From the NCBI GenBank assembly GCA_002104935.1, contig MCGT01000053.1, positions 1-64,000 of the forward strand: a DNA stretch of 64,000 nt, given 5' to 3'. The notes beneath the pieces are model-generated. The model had not been told where the DNA came from. It saw only the letters and a program-made list of their open reading frames with translations, and did no database searches. Below, one piece after another: positions 1 through 10,686 of this stretch. The DNA comes from Hesseltinella vesiculosa. Lineage: Eukaryota; Mucoromycota; Mucoromycetes; Mucorales; Cunninghamellaceae. How positions within the stretch are numbered: position 1 is the first letter of the stretch; the number at the start of each line of letters is the position of its first letter. Position numbers and translations under genes: made by a program.

Positions 1-158
1 GCCGGGTGGGAACACGCTCAGAAAAGATATTGACAAAGGAGAAAGGCTGTGGTCAACCAGCAGCCGTTTTAATTCTTTATTTTGAAATTGTGGATGGTAC
101 AGGTAAGGTGGCTTTGATTTTACAAAAAGAAAGTAAAGAAATAGGATGATGATAAATA

Positions 159-308
159 TCAAGGTGGCGAGCTACAGATGGGTGATCTTGAGGAATCGTC
201 GGCACAGGCGGCTTGCGGAGTGAAGCTGCGCTTTTCTTGAATGGGGACGCCAGTAGCATGGACAAGCAGTAAACACAAGCACACACAAATCAATTGAACA
301 GTCTTCAT
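159..308 (-). CDS. candidate short secreted peptide precursor (49 aa)
   Basis: An uninterrupted 49-codon frame starts at the ATG at 308-306 and ends at a TGA at 159. The first 20 or so residues look like a classical signal peptide: MKTV, then a Leu/Cys/Val-rich core ending in VHATG. A Lys-Arg pair follows (VPIQEKRSF), a potential Kex2 cleavage site. The predicted mature tail of about 22 residues has two Cys and many Ser and Pro. A TTTAAATA-like element lies about 60 nt upstream. I do not recognise a family. It may be a secreted peptide, a missed first exon, or chance; only the signal-plus-dibasic layout argues for a gene. Confidence 0.4.
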   Translation of the reverse strand: MKTVQLICVCLCLLLVHATGVPIQEKRSFTPQAACADDSSRSPICSSPP

Positions 309-742
309 CAGGAAAAAAAAAAATTGAAGAATAAAAAAGAGATGAGATGAGGGCAGGCGGCAATGCAGCCTATTTAAAGGTGGAAAAAAAAAAGATGCAG
401 GTCGTTGACCACGTTGTGCGAGTGTTTTTACCTCCTGAATTTTTTACTCCTGAAATCAACAAAAAAGGGAATGAGGACAAGAAAAGGAAACAAGCGAGAA
501 CTGGCAAAGATGAAAGAGAGAGAGGAGATTTCCAAATATATAACCATTTGTTTATTTAGGATCTTGGCAAAGTGGGTATCAAGGGATTGTTGTAACGAGA
601 TAGGACGGGGGTGTAATGGCCATACGATGATGTTTGGGCTTGTGTCTGTGCAGCTTTGATTTGTTGTTGCTGTTGAGCCTGTCAAGTTTATTTTTTTTTA
701 TTCGAAGGAATCTCTCACGCCACGAAAAAAAAAAAAACCTCC

Positions 743-971
743 TTAATCACTTGCCTCAATGGTTCTAGCCTGGTCTGGCCCTTGCTTGCCTTTGGATCTA
801 GAAAGGAATGCGTCAGCCCACGCTGCTTTATCGTACAAGTCAAGGTTCAAAAGAACAAAAAGAGGTAGTCACTCACATGGTCGCTTTCTGTAATTTGGGC
901 GATATACCAAACTTGGGTTTATCCGATTTCGCTTGATTGACGGTGGAGTGAATGGGGACCCGATTCATCAT
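743..971 (-). CDS. small two-exon protein of unknown function (49 aa)
   Basis: Exon 1 runs 971-877 and ends at a GTGAGT donor. Exon 2 runs 797-743 after a CTTTCTAG acceptor, and phase 2 joins cleanly to give a 49-residue protein ending in TIEASD. The product is basic and hydrophilic, with motif PKFGISPKLQKAT and no membrane segment or signal. Matching splice sites and an intact frame across the junction suggest a real gene, but I do not recognise the family. It is divergent from RPS25, with about 200 bp between start codons. Confidence 0.5.
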
Positions 972-1174
972 GAACAAAAAGAAAAACGAGCGAAAAAACA
1001 CAAGAACAAAAAAAAAAAAAAAGGCTAAAATGCTAGAAAGCTTCAGGCCTTAGAAAATCAGCCAATGAAAATGCATAGGTGATTGAAAAAATGAGGGCAG
1101 CTTCGAAAAAAAAAAAATAAAAAACCCTCCGGTGAGCCAAACTTTTTTTTTGTTCTCTCTCTAACAACTCCAAC
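972..1174. promoter_or_regulatory. shared divergent promoter region (small gene / RPS25)
   Basis: The 203-bp spacer separates the minus-strand 49-aa gene from RPS25. It is AT-rich with poly(A) runs at about 1009-1022 and 1106-1117. No clear TATA box was seen. Any promoter role is inferred from the divergent arrangement only. Confidence 0.4.
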
Positions 1175-1732
1175 ATGGTAAGGCTTACGACATGATGAAA
1201 GAGTAGAACATTTAGAGCAACCATCGAATTGAACAAAAAAAAGAGGACACGACGATCTATTGCGCGATACATCGATGGATGAACGCTTCAGTTTCAGTGG
1301 ATGGATGGATGGATGGATATATGGGGTTGCAGCTTGGAACTGATCATCTTGATGACATTGTAGGCTAAGAAGGACGCTGCTGCTAAGCCTTCCTCTTCTT
1401 CGGGAGGAAAGAAAGCTAAGAAGAAATGGTCTGCTAAGAAGGTCAAGGACAAGGCCAACAACATGGTTGTCTTGGATAAGCCTACCTACGAACGTCTGTT
1501 CAAGGAAGTGCCCACCTACAAGCTCATCAGTCAATCCATTTTGGTCGATCGTCTCAAGTTGAACGCTTCTCTTGCTCGTGTCGCCATCAAGGAATTGGAA
1601 GCCCAAGGTCAAATCAAGGCTCTTTCCCGCCACCACGCTCAAGTCATCTACAGTAAGCATAACAAAAAAAAAAAAAAAACGAACGCTCACGCTGTGTTTG
1701 CCTTAGCTCGTGCCACCGGCAACGACGAATAG
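1175..1732 (+). CDS. RPS25: 40S ribosomal protein S25 (eS25)
   Basis: This is a component of the small ribosomal subunit. Exon 1 is only the ATG (1175-1177), followed by GTAAGG. Exon 2 is 1364-1652 and exon 3 is 1707-1732, giving 105 residues, the usual length of eS25. The N-terminus is Lys/Ala-rich (MAKKDAAAKP). The conserved core includes NNMVVLDKPTYERLFKEVP, LISQSILVDRLKLNASLAR and ALSRHHAQVIYTRAT. Intron 1 is 186 nt and splits the gene directly after the start codon, a common design in ribosomal protein genes. Intron 2 is 54 nt, a multiple of three without an in-frame stop, so an unspliced message would still read to the normal end. Confidence 0.97.
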
Positions 1733-1800
1733 ATGCACCCCTCCCTTTTTTTTTGATCTCGATACGTTTTTAGAGAACAGTAATTTGTTGCGCATCCAGT

Positions 1801-1806
1801 AATAAA
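1801..1806 (+). terminator. polyadenylation signal AATAAA after RPS25
   Basis: A perfect AATAAA hexamer lies 69 nt past the RPS25 stop codon. Confidence 0.5.
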
Positions 1807-2306
1807 CCAACCGAAGAAAACGCATCATTGATGATATCTTAAATTTTTCACGCATGATTTGTTCATTGAGTCAACCCCCCAACCTCACGTCGCCACCATG
1901 TCGGGCCTGTCGAGCAGGAAAACAAGAGAAATTTGCAAATTCTACTGACACCTGGGGATGTCACACACTCTCTCTTTTTTCATTTGGTCAATCATATGAA
2001 GGGGTTATTTGGAAATGTTTGTACAATTGGATGAGCATCAAATGAAAAAAAATCAGGTGATGACTGTCTCTCCAGCGCACAGAAGTCGCTCACAGGATTG
2101 AGTAGCGCTGCCCGGCCTATTGTTAAAGATTCGCACAACCAGCGACTCTAAAATCAAATCCTTTGGAAGTTAAAAAAAAAAAAAAAAGAAAGAGAAGAAC
2201 AAGCCATGGGGTCTATTTATACTTTTTGCAGGAAAATTTTTTTTTTTTTTTGTTTTTCAGATTTGGCTCCGCTTCCCCTTTCGTCAGCCATTTCCGAAGT
2301 AGTTCA

Positions 2307-3168
2307 ATGTATCTAACACAAAGGAACAAGAGGAAAAGAAGCGAGCACAGCTACAAGGAGGAATCCACATCCTCTTTCTCCGACGACAGCGACGAGGGCA
2401 ACATCACGCTGGCTAAAAAATGGACGAATGGGCTGACCAAGCTGATGCACATCATCGTCAAATCAGAGCACATATTCGAAGAAGCAGATGATGTAGATGA
2501 TGAGCAGTATCTGCCCAGCATCACCGATGATATGTGGGAAGCCAAGATCGACATACGCTCTCTTCCCATCAAGCCCATCTTCAAGACGCTAGTAAAAGAG
2601 GTGAAGGATGTGCATGACGCAAGAAGCCGTCTGTATGAGACATACATCAACGACTATGTGGACACCCTGCTGCACAACATGCACTTCCATTCATACCCGC
2701 TGCATATCAATGCACAGCGCAGATATGAAATCAAGATAAAGAACGACAGCATCACAGTCGTGGCCATCCCCGACTTCGTGGTCACAAGCTATGAGTCTAA
2801 GATGATGATCATCATCGAGGACAGGACAATGCATAATGCGTCATACGGCAATCGCTGGAAAGAAGACCAGGTCATAGCGGAGATTTTCGTCGCTGCACAC
2901 AGTCTGAAGATAACCGACGCACAGGACTTTTATGCCGTGCATCATCGGTACGCTGTTCACATTCTATAAGGCCACAGCCACCAGTGGCTATATCAAGGAA
3001 ACTCTGAGAGGGTACCCAGCAAAGGAGCACATGCGAGTGGTGCGGTTTCCTGACCCGGGAGACGATCTCTACACAGTCAATGCTCTTGATTTCTGCAAGA
3101 GCGAGCAACGGAGGGTGATCGTCCGCTATCTATCCCGAATCAGGCAATCCATGCACTTCGAGCACTGA
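2307..3168 (+). pseudogene. PD-(D/E)XK-fold nuclease-like protein, frameshifted
   Basis: The frame opens at ATG 2307 with a basic, Ser/Asp-rich N-terminus. It runs to about 2939, then shifts by one position and continues in a second frame to the stop at 3168. The central part has a restriction-endonuclease-like layout: an Asp in VAIPDFVV, an acidic IIIEDRT strand, then WKEDQVIAEIFVAA. The C-terminus contains TLFTFYK and ends in a short helix. The same order is seen in the intact gene at 33167-34051 (motif ILGENKHH), so the two are family members. I recall such proteins as repeated in Mucoromycota genomes and related to nuclease domains of Crinkler-type proteins, but function is unknown. The position shown as R/K in the usual (D/E)xK is Arg here. 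The break could be decay or a base-calling error. Confidence 0.6.
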
Positions 3169-3587
3169 TGAATTTAAAGCATTTATAAGCAACAGTTCTC
3201 TTGCACGTCGTCTTGGAATCTATGTAGAGGATCACATTGCGCACATCTTTGATTTTAAAGGCAAAAAAAGGGTGGTGTGTCAATGTAATGGATGAATGTA
3301 TGATGGTTATGGAAGGAGAGGATTGGACATATCATAAAAGCTAGAGACATAGACATCATAGATATAATTACTTTTAACACCCCTTAAAACATACTAGTAG
3401 GACCTCACCCCAGCTTCATGCCTGTGACATCGTCTAGATGATAGAGTGAAGATACCTTGCGTCGGAACAGGCGAGTAAGCAAACAAGTTGCGCACAGGAA
3501 GCGTTTCAAGATAGAAATCAAACACATTTAGTCGTTTGTAAAAAAAAAAATAAAGTTGAAAAAATAAAAAGTGGGGTGCTCAAGCTT
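3169..3587. other. intergenic, no gene seen
   Basis: AT-rich spacer between the nuclease-fold relic and the 3' end of the TM9SF gene. No coding frame or structural RNA was recognised. Confidence 0.5.
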
Positions 3588-5803
3588 CTAATCCACCTTG
3601 ATACTGCCAAAGATCTTTTGCAAGAAGAAGAGGCAAGACAGGTAGCCGGTGGCGCCGGTGACCAGAGTGACGAGGACACTGATGATGGCCGAGTAGCCAA
3701 AGTAGAGGATGGTGCTGGTCAAGGTGTTGATGTCGAGCTTGGTAGCATAGTACAGAACAGAATACAGATAGACGTAGACCCCACAGGCACCAGAAGTCAG
3801 GAAGGATCGCCAGGACCAGTGGTAATCTTCGTTGCACAGGTGGAAGTAGCACATCAGAATGGTGACTTGGGCACAGGTCAGCAACAGGACGCCAAAGACG
3901 AGGAAAAGGAAACCGATGCCATAGTAGATGCGATGGAACCAGATGCTGTTCATGATAAAGTAGAGTTCGATGAAGATGGCACAGAAGGGAAGGATACCGC
4001 CCATGAAGATCGAGGGCAAGCTGCGCAGGTACAAGGGTTGGTCCGGGATTTGGCGAGGGATTTGGTTGGTGCGCACAGGATGTTCGATGCGAGGCTTACG
4101 GAAGCCAATGTACGAGCCGGCGACACTTAGAGGCAAGGCAATCACGCCCCACAAACCAAACAAAGCAATCATCGTGCCAAAAGGTACAGCACCGGACGAG
4201 CTGGAGCCAATCAAGAAGAAGTTGAGACCCAACAAGGCAGCCATGATCGAGCTAAAGAGTCAAAAGGGGGGGCGTCAATAAGTTGGTTCCCAAAAATCAA
4301 ACAGGGCATTACCCAGGCACCAAGATAGCAGAGAGCACAATGTTGGTCTTCCAGGATTCGCCTCCGTTCATCTTGTACAGGCGAGATGAGGTGTAGCCAG
4401 AGATACAGCTGAAGATCATAAAGAAGATGATCATCACGGTGCCGAGAGAGCCGCGGTTGGAAGGAGACAAGAAACCCAGGATGGCAAACACTGACAAAAA
4501 GAAAATGTTGTTGAGCGGCCGTCTATAATTTTGCACTCATTCGTTTACCCAAAGTCAAGCCCATCATGGCTACCAATTGAGTGCCGCTGCCGACAAGGAC
4601 AGACAAGAACATGTTGTGTGTAGGGGGTCGGAACACATCACCATGCACCAATTTCCAGCCATAGTCTTCCTGCACATCCTCCTAATAACCAATAAAAGAG
4701 ATGAGTGTCTAGGTTGGCCAGCTTCTGTCAAATCTCGATTTCCTACTTACTTGAGCTTCAAGGGCATTGTAACGGGAGATATCCTTGTGAAGAGCTCGCA
4801 GTAAAATCATAGCGACCATACCAGTCAAGAACAGAACAATGACAATCGAGTTGACCAACGAGAACCAGTGAATAGAAGGATCCAAAATGTACAAGTAGGA
4901 ATCCCATCGAGTGGCCCAGGCCTTGTCTGAACGCTATACAAAATTAGGGGATGAGCTAACAGTGCTAAAAAAAAAAAAAAAAAAAAAAAAAGAGGGGATC
5001 ATAAACTTACACGCCATTCGACAGTGTAGGTATAAACAACTTGCGACCCACCCTTCACATCATCAATATGGAAAGGCATGTCTTCTTTTTGGCAGAGAGC
5101 GGTTTTCTTGTTCTGGGCTAATTTAGTGTCCTTGGAGAACGCATAGGCTTTGACGCCGACCACACGGTACTTGCTATCAGGGCGCACGTGGTAATCGATG
5201 ACAATGCGGTAATGGTTGTTGATGATCGTTTTGTTGTTTTGGTCAAAGTTGCCAAGTTCAAAGCCAATGCGGTTGAACTGCTCGCCAGTGGTTTCGTCTT
5301 TGGCGTCGTTGGCCGTAGGCAAGCCGTCAATCATCCAGTTGACTGCATAGCCATCTTCAATGCGATCGTTGATGAATTTGGCATCTTCCTTGGGAATGGG
5401 ATCCGATACACAAAGCAGTTGGCATTTTTCGATATCTTGACGCATGTTCAGCTAGATTGAGAGCGTCAGTGTCTGCGCAAAAAAAAAAAAAAAAAGAAAG
5501 TCTTACCTGGAATGGAGAGCTGAAAATCCGATCACCAAAGAGTACACTGCCTAGACTTTCAGCTTGTTGCTTTGGACCACCTTCAGGAGCACAAAAGTGG
5601 AATTGTTCATCGTAATAGTCATAAGAGATGACGGACTTGACAGATGAGGATGTGGCCATGGGGGTGATGGAATTGACAAAGAGAGGCACCGATTCGCCAT
5701 CAGCATAGTCGTGAGGTGCTACGCCTGGCAGGTAAAATGCCTGACAAGCAGAAATAGCACCTAATAATACGATTGATTTTGAGAGATGTCGTTGAAACAT
5801 CAT
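3588..5803 (-). CDS. transmembrane 9 superfamily protein (nonaspanin, EMP70-type)
   Basis: Six exons join cleanly: 5803-5507, 5451-5011, 4933-4751, 4681-4549, 4490-4313 and 4251-3588, giving 631 residues. There is an N-terminal signal peptide ending near ACQAFYLPG, a lumenal domain of about 250 residues, and nine predicted membrane segments. Family landmarks include [33 protein letters not shown] and [16 protein letters not shown]. The last residues are KVD, matching the KxD Golgi-retention signal known for TM9 proteins. TM9SF proteins act in Golgi and endosomes, in membrane protein sorting and, in yeast, copper handling and adhesion. Which yeast paralogue (EMP70, TMN2, TMN3) it matches cannot be decided by eye. 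Confidence 0.95.
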
Positions 5804-6421
5804 GTCAAAAACACTAGATGAAAATTAGATGAAAGACGTGAAAAGGAGGAAGAAAAAGAAAAGAACACCATTTTTACTGCTCAAAATTTTATTCGCTTCC
5901 CGAATAGGAAACGCCGGCTGTAGCAGGCTAGAAATAGAGAGGATGGTTGGTGCTTTTTGGATCTCTTGACCACAATCGAGGCATATAAATAGCACCGTTA
6001 GGATGTTCCTGAGCGTCCTACTTTTTTTTTTTTATTATTTCCTTTCTGTCAAGCAAACTCATCATAAAAATCATGTGTGAGCCAACATCCCAATTTCCCG
6101 CAGGCTTTTTGTTCTAACCAAGAATAGAATCGGCCTAAGAGATGATAATGTTTGTTGGTGACAAAGTGTCCAGCAACCTATTATTCACTGTCCAATATGC
6201 TTTTCCAACGTGTCTATGCACCTCCCCTTTTTCTTGCCTCTTTGTCTCCTCCTTTTTCTGCAGCTTCTTTTTTTTTTTTAATTTATTTCATCGAGGTTTG
6301 GGGACGTCCAAGAAAACGGTATATGAACATTTTTTATTTATACAATAGTGATGATAGGATGGGGGTGGAACAAGAGTAAAGAAGAAAAAGAAAAAGAAAA
6401 AAAAAAGAGAGAGGAGGGAGA
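5804..6421. other. intergenic / promoter of the TM9SF gene
   Basis: Upstream of the TM9SF start lies TATAAATA at 5984-5991, read as TATTTATA on the minus strand, about 180 nt from the ATG. The rest is pyrimidine-rich spacer and the 3' side of the SEC2-like gene. No coding frame was supported. Confidence 0.4.
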
Positions 6422-8547
6422 TCAATGGACGATGACGACTTGATCAGTGCCGTCAAGGCCTTGGATATCAGAAACGCTGACGATGCTGCTGGTTTCGCTA
6501 GAGGCATGATCCAAAACAATGCTTTCTCGCTTGGCTGAACGACGACGCTGGTGCAGGCTCTGTCGCTTGCTAGCATGGAATGGGTAGGACGTGCGCATGG
6601 GGTCGGCTGGGGTGGGAAAGAGGCCGATGCTGCCGACCTTGGCTAAGGCGATGTTACGGCGATAGTACAGCGCTTGCTTGAACAGGACCAGGACAGGCGT
6701 CTGTTTCATAGAGACGCCAAGCTGGGTCAAAAAGGTATAGAAATCACACACAGCCACCAGGCGATCTCGACAGAAGCGATCGATGGGTAGCCAGGGAGAG
6801 GACAGGGCAGGGTCGGCGGCAGGCTGTTGTTGAGCGGTCGAGCAAGCAAGACGCATCTTGTATTCACATACACGTAGCCGGCCACAGCAGGTGCATTTGG
6901 TGGTGGGTGGCATGCTGGCTTCGGAAGACAAAGACTGGGCAGTGGAAGCGGAGGAGGCGCTGGTGTTGGTGGTGTTCATGGTGGTAGTGTACAGGTTGGG
7001 TACCGCTTGTTGGATTTCGCACTGGTTGCTGGCAATGGCGTCCATCAGGCGACGCTTGAACCAGGGAGATTTCCACCAGGACTGCTGCGTTTGGAAGAGA
7101 CAGGGCTCGATGTCTTCAGCCAGGACATGCTTCATAAAGGCAGTGGTCATCAGTGGTCGAGGCGTGGTGCTGGTGGGAGGGGAGGTGGTTTGTTGCTGGG
7201 CTTTTATAGCTTTGAGGTGGTGCTGGAAATCGATAAAGCTGACGCCGTCCAGGCGGACGGTAGACCGCCGGTCTTGGTCTTGGACGAGCAGACCGGTGAA
7301 TCGTTGGTGGAGAGATTGGGTGGATTCGCTGGCACAAGGAGCGGAGGCGGGGAGGAGCTGGTTGCTGAGGCTGGGCGAGGTGATGAGGTCCACGTCGTCA
7401 GGCTCGTCATCGTCCGAGGAGGCAGTCAAGGGCTGGTACAGATGAAGTGAAGCGTCGAGGTCGACCAAGAGTGCCTTGAGATACTTAAGGCGCTGGTCGC
7501 GCTGTTCCCAGGCCTGGACAACACCGGCTAGATTGCCTTGGAGCGAGCGGTTGAGGATCAGGAGCTGGTCGTGGTCGGCCATTTCATCCATGACCATTTG
7601 GTTGAGGGTGGCAAAGAGGGCGTTCGTGATATCCTGCACATCCTCAACGAGGGCATGGTGGGCACGGTCCATGGATTGCTGCATTTGTTCTTGCTCGGTG
7701 ACGGTGGACGCCATGGCGTCCAAATCTCGTTTTAAATACGCACGCTGTTCGATCTGCTGGTCTAGCTGGGCCAGGAGCTGCTGGCAGTTGTGGCAATGAT
7801 GAAGGGAGGAAGTGGGTTGGGCTGTGAGAGGTAGGTGGGATGGGGGCAGATCTTTGGCCATGACTAGAGGGGAAGAAAAAGACGAGCGCACAGTGTCGCT
7901 GAGGGTAGTGGCATCCATGGACAAGGTGGTGGTGAGGGAGGGTGGGGAGGATTTGAAGTCGTCGTCAAGAGAGGCAAGGTCAGGCGGCTCTTTCCATTGC
8001 ATGGCGAAGGCTTGGCGTCGTTCAAGTTGCCCTGGCTCCAGTTCGTCTTCATCGTCGGTGGATGGATTGGCAGAGGAGGGAGCCATGGTGTTGCGCAAGT
8101 AGTTGAGGCACAGGGCCAGGTGGCTGCTTTGTTGTAAATCCTGGCTGGATTTGCTGCTAGTCAGGCACTCGTCCAGCAACACAATGACTTGCTTGGTGTT
8201 AAATTCTGAGCGGTCCATCTTGCTTGCCATGTGATGGATGTACTGGTCCTTTTGCGAAAGGCCCACCATCCAGTCATGGCGATCTCGTTCATATTTTTTG
8301 TGGATGTTCTAAAAGGGACAATGGGTAAATTAATTGTTAAGGGTAGGGATGTGCCACTTGCGAATAAATCAGTTTCCAATTCAACGACTCTTGATTCTAG
8401 TTTGGCCATCATATCTTGAGCCTGTAGCAAAAAAGGAAGGACATCTCTTTCTAGGTCGTTCTTTGGAAAATCGGGAGCTGATTCTTCTTGGGGAGATGGT
8501 AAAGGAGAGAGGTCATTGACCGTTTCATACATATTAGCAACTTGCAT
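6422..8547 (-). CDS. SEC2: Sec2-type Rab guanine nucleotide exchange factor
   Basis: Exon 1 (8547-8362) and exon 2 (8308-6422) join in phase 0 to give 690 residues. Sec2-like proteins activate Sec4/Rab8-type GTPases on secretory vesicles moving to sites of polarised growth. A coiled-coil segment in the middle ends in DVQDITNALFATLNQMV, resembling the Sec2 GEF helix. The C-terminal third has CTCCGRLRVCEYKMRL followed by WLPIDRFCRDRLVAVCDFYT, typical of fungal Sec2/Rabin relatives. The connecting regions are low-complexity, rich in Ser, Thr and Gln. The only intron (8361-8309, 53 nt) begins with GCAAGT rather than GT. No GT donor nearby keeps the frame, so it is a GC-AG intron. The 5' end is chosen at the first in-frame ATG; MYE a few codons later is an alternative. 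Confidence 0.8.
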
Positions 8548-8886
8548 CACATAAAATAAAGAATGGTTCAATAGAAGGGAGTGACAAAAAAAAAAAAAAA
8601 AAAAAGAGGAGAGGGAATGGAGTGACCTAAAAAAAAATGAAAAAAAGAAAGATAAAAAAGGGGGACACGGTCCACGGCCCTGAAAAAAAAAAGTCAGCCA
8701 AGAAATGACACTTTCGAAATGCACCTCCCAATTTGTAACATGTGGTAGTCCAAATCACTCCACGTTTCAAAACAAAGCAAAGAAAATAATAAAAATGCAA
8801 AAAGAAAAAAAAAAAAAAACAAAAATAATCAATGTGGGGTCTTTTTCTTTAAAAAAAAATCAAAAATCAAAACATGATAAAACGAA

Positions 8887-9514
8887 CTATTCTACAATCA
8901 AATCCTTGACATGCCAATCTTCATACGTCCCATCTGGAAGGAAACGTCGTACAATCAACGGCACTTTCTTTTCACGCAGCTCTTTCATCGCAATCACTAA
9001 AGGGTCAGTTTCACCTTCCAGTTCCACTGTCACAGGGGCATTCAAACTATAAAAATCAAGTCAATGTGGGTCCCGAGCTGAAGGAGAGCAACAGCTGTAA
9101 CTACCTGATTTGTAAGGCGCGTGTACCGAGGATTCTTGCCCGTTCGTATTTGGTCATATAAGGAGTGGTTTCTTTCACTGCATTTTCCCTTGCTACGTAG
9201 GTTGTATTATTTTCTGCGCCTTCGTCCAAGATCATCACACCCCGACGGTGCTCATCATCGTTCATTTGGTTTTCTTCCTCTTGATCGTAAACGACATCTT
9301 CATCCATCTAATCATGTAAAACAGGGACGCAGGTAAGTTCTTTTTTGCTCTGCTCAATGCCATTGATCGCTTACCGTTTCTACAGCAGGGCCGCTGAAGT
9401 AGACCAGTCGATCCATCAAAATGAAAATCGTCAATGAAACATCCATGAACAAGTTTCCACGGCAAACACTTACTCGGCATATTCATATTGGTCACTATCG
9501 TAATCGGAAATCAT
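8887..9514 (-). CDS. RPO26: DNA-directed RNA polymerases I, II and III subunit Rpb6 (ABC23)
   Basis: Four exons (9514-9474, 9393-9375, 9307-9105, 9046-8887) give 140 residues, close to the family norm of about 130-155. Rpb6 is shared by all three nuclear RNA polymerases and helps hold the clamp and assemble the largest subunit. The N-terminus is acidic ([15 protein letters not shown] and a run of Glu/Asp). The conserved C-terminal half reads [20 protein letters not shown], then [18 protein letters not shown], and ends [12 protein letters not shown]. Exon 2 is only 19 nt, supported by flanking AG and GT sites and frame continuity on both sides. Confidence 0.96.
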
Positions 9515-9722
9515 GATGCGTGAGGATAAATGTGTATTATTGTTACAAAAAAAAAAAAAAAAAAGCTGGTATTGGCGTACAAGGAAAAGAGAGAAAAAAC
9601 AAGCGGAAAAAAAAAACCAGCCAATTTTTTGAAGATCGAAGCCACACCTGAAAGAGCGCATTGCCCGTTCCAACCGTAGCAAAACGAGCCTGCTGGTTGG
9701 CTACATTTCCCCCAATCACCAA

Positions 9723-9757
<35 letters not shown>
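9723..9757. repeat. T15-A20 homopolymer palindrome
   Basis: Fifteen T are followed directly by twenty A, a self-complementary tract just past the 3' end of the minus-strand forkhead gene. It may act as a nucleosome-depleted element or terminator, or be partly miscounted by sequencing. Confidence 0.7.
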
Positions 9758-9771
9758 GGATAGACAATTGT

Positions 9772-10686
9772 CTAGTTTAATATATGATGCAATGTAGGCG
9801 GATGTAACATTGGGAGGGTGGGTGGTGAAGAAGTGACTGGGGACAAGGGGTATTTAAAGGAAGAAGGTTCCGGAGGAGGAATGACAAGAGGACTAGGCAC
9901 AGGCACAGACCGTCTGTGCTGATGGAGGCGTTGGTGATGATGCTGTAAAGTAATCAAGTTGGCCGGTTGGAGCGGCAGAGAAGGTGAGGGTAGGCTGGCA
10001 GACTCACCATCGGCCGAATTGGTGGAGCTGGTGGTGCTCTGGGAGGAGGAGGACAGAAACGAGCAAGGGGGCAGGCTGACCATGTTTTCCCAGCCTCCCA
10101 AAGCACCTGTGTCGAGCAGATGGCGCCCGAATGTGGTATTGTTTAATTCCTGAACGTCTACAGCCCAGTAGCCGCCTTTGCCCCGGCCCTTGCCTTTCGA
10201 CTTCGGTAGTTTATAGAAGCACCGGTTCAACGACAGGTTGTGGCGGATAGTATTCTGCCAGCCCGTCTTGTTGGACTCGTAAAAGCTGGGGTAGTTCACC
10301 TGCACCCACATATAAATTTCGCGCAGTGTCATTTTTTGCTCTTTGGATGTGAGGATAGCCTGGGCGATCATGGACGCATAGGAATGAGGAGGTCGTCGTC
10401 TGCGTTTGTTTTCAACAAGCGAAGTGGGTGACGAAAACAGCTCTTGTGCGTACGACTGTCGGAGAGGCAGCCCACTGGATTGAAACGAAAAGATAGGAGC
10501 CGCAAGGTCAGGCAATGTAGGTGTGATGGTGATAGGGGCTGGTGGAGGTCCATCATATTTCCACGCAGGTGGTAGAATGAACCCTGTTGCTCCTTTTTCG
10601 TCGGGCAGCCGCAATGGCTCTGGATGCTCTTGGTCCTGCTGGCGCCGGGTGGTTAACTTTAAACTTGGCAGCTGTATGAAATTCAT
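9772..10686 (-). CDS. forkhead-box transcription factor
   Basis: An intronless 304-residue protein. The forkhead DNA-binding domain spans about residues 98-178, starting RRPPHSYASMIAQAIL and containing the recognition helix NTIRHNLSLNRCFYKLPK and the GKGGYWAVD wing. The flanks are Pro/Ser-rich and probably disordered: an N-terminal part with many Pro and a C-terminal tail with Ser and His runs. Fungal forkhead factors control cell-cycle, morphogenesis or ribosomal gene expression; which of these applies here cannot be read from sequence. It is divergent from the GDPase gene with 270 bp between starts. Confidence 0.94.
   Translation of the reverse strand: MNFIQLPSLKLTTRRQQDQEHPEPLRLPDEKGATGFILPPAWKYDGPPPAPITITPTLPDLAAPIFSFQSSGLPLRQSYAQELFSSPTSLVENKRRRRPPHSYASMIAQAILTSKEQKMTLREIYMWVQVNYPSFYESNKTGWQNTIRHNLSLNRCFYKLPKSKGKGRGKGGYWAVDVQELNNTTFGRHLLDTGALGGWENMVSLPPCSFLSSSSQSTTSSTNSADGESASLPSPSLPLQPANLITLQHHHQRLHQHRRSVPVPSPLVIPPPEPSSFKYPLSPVTSSPPTLPMLHPPTLHHILN

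Noticed and set aside
3576..4281. Long antisense frames opposite the TM9SF and SEC2-like genes (also 6858-7450 and 14958-15740)
   Set aside because: They are shadows of strongly biased codon use on the real strand and contain no family motifs.
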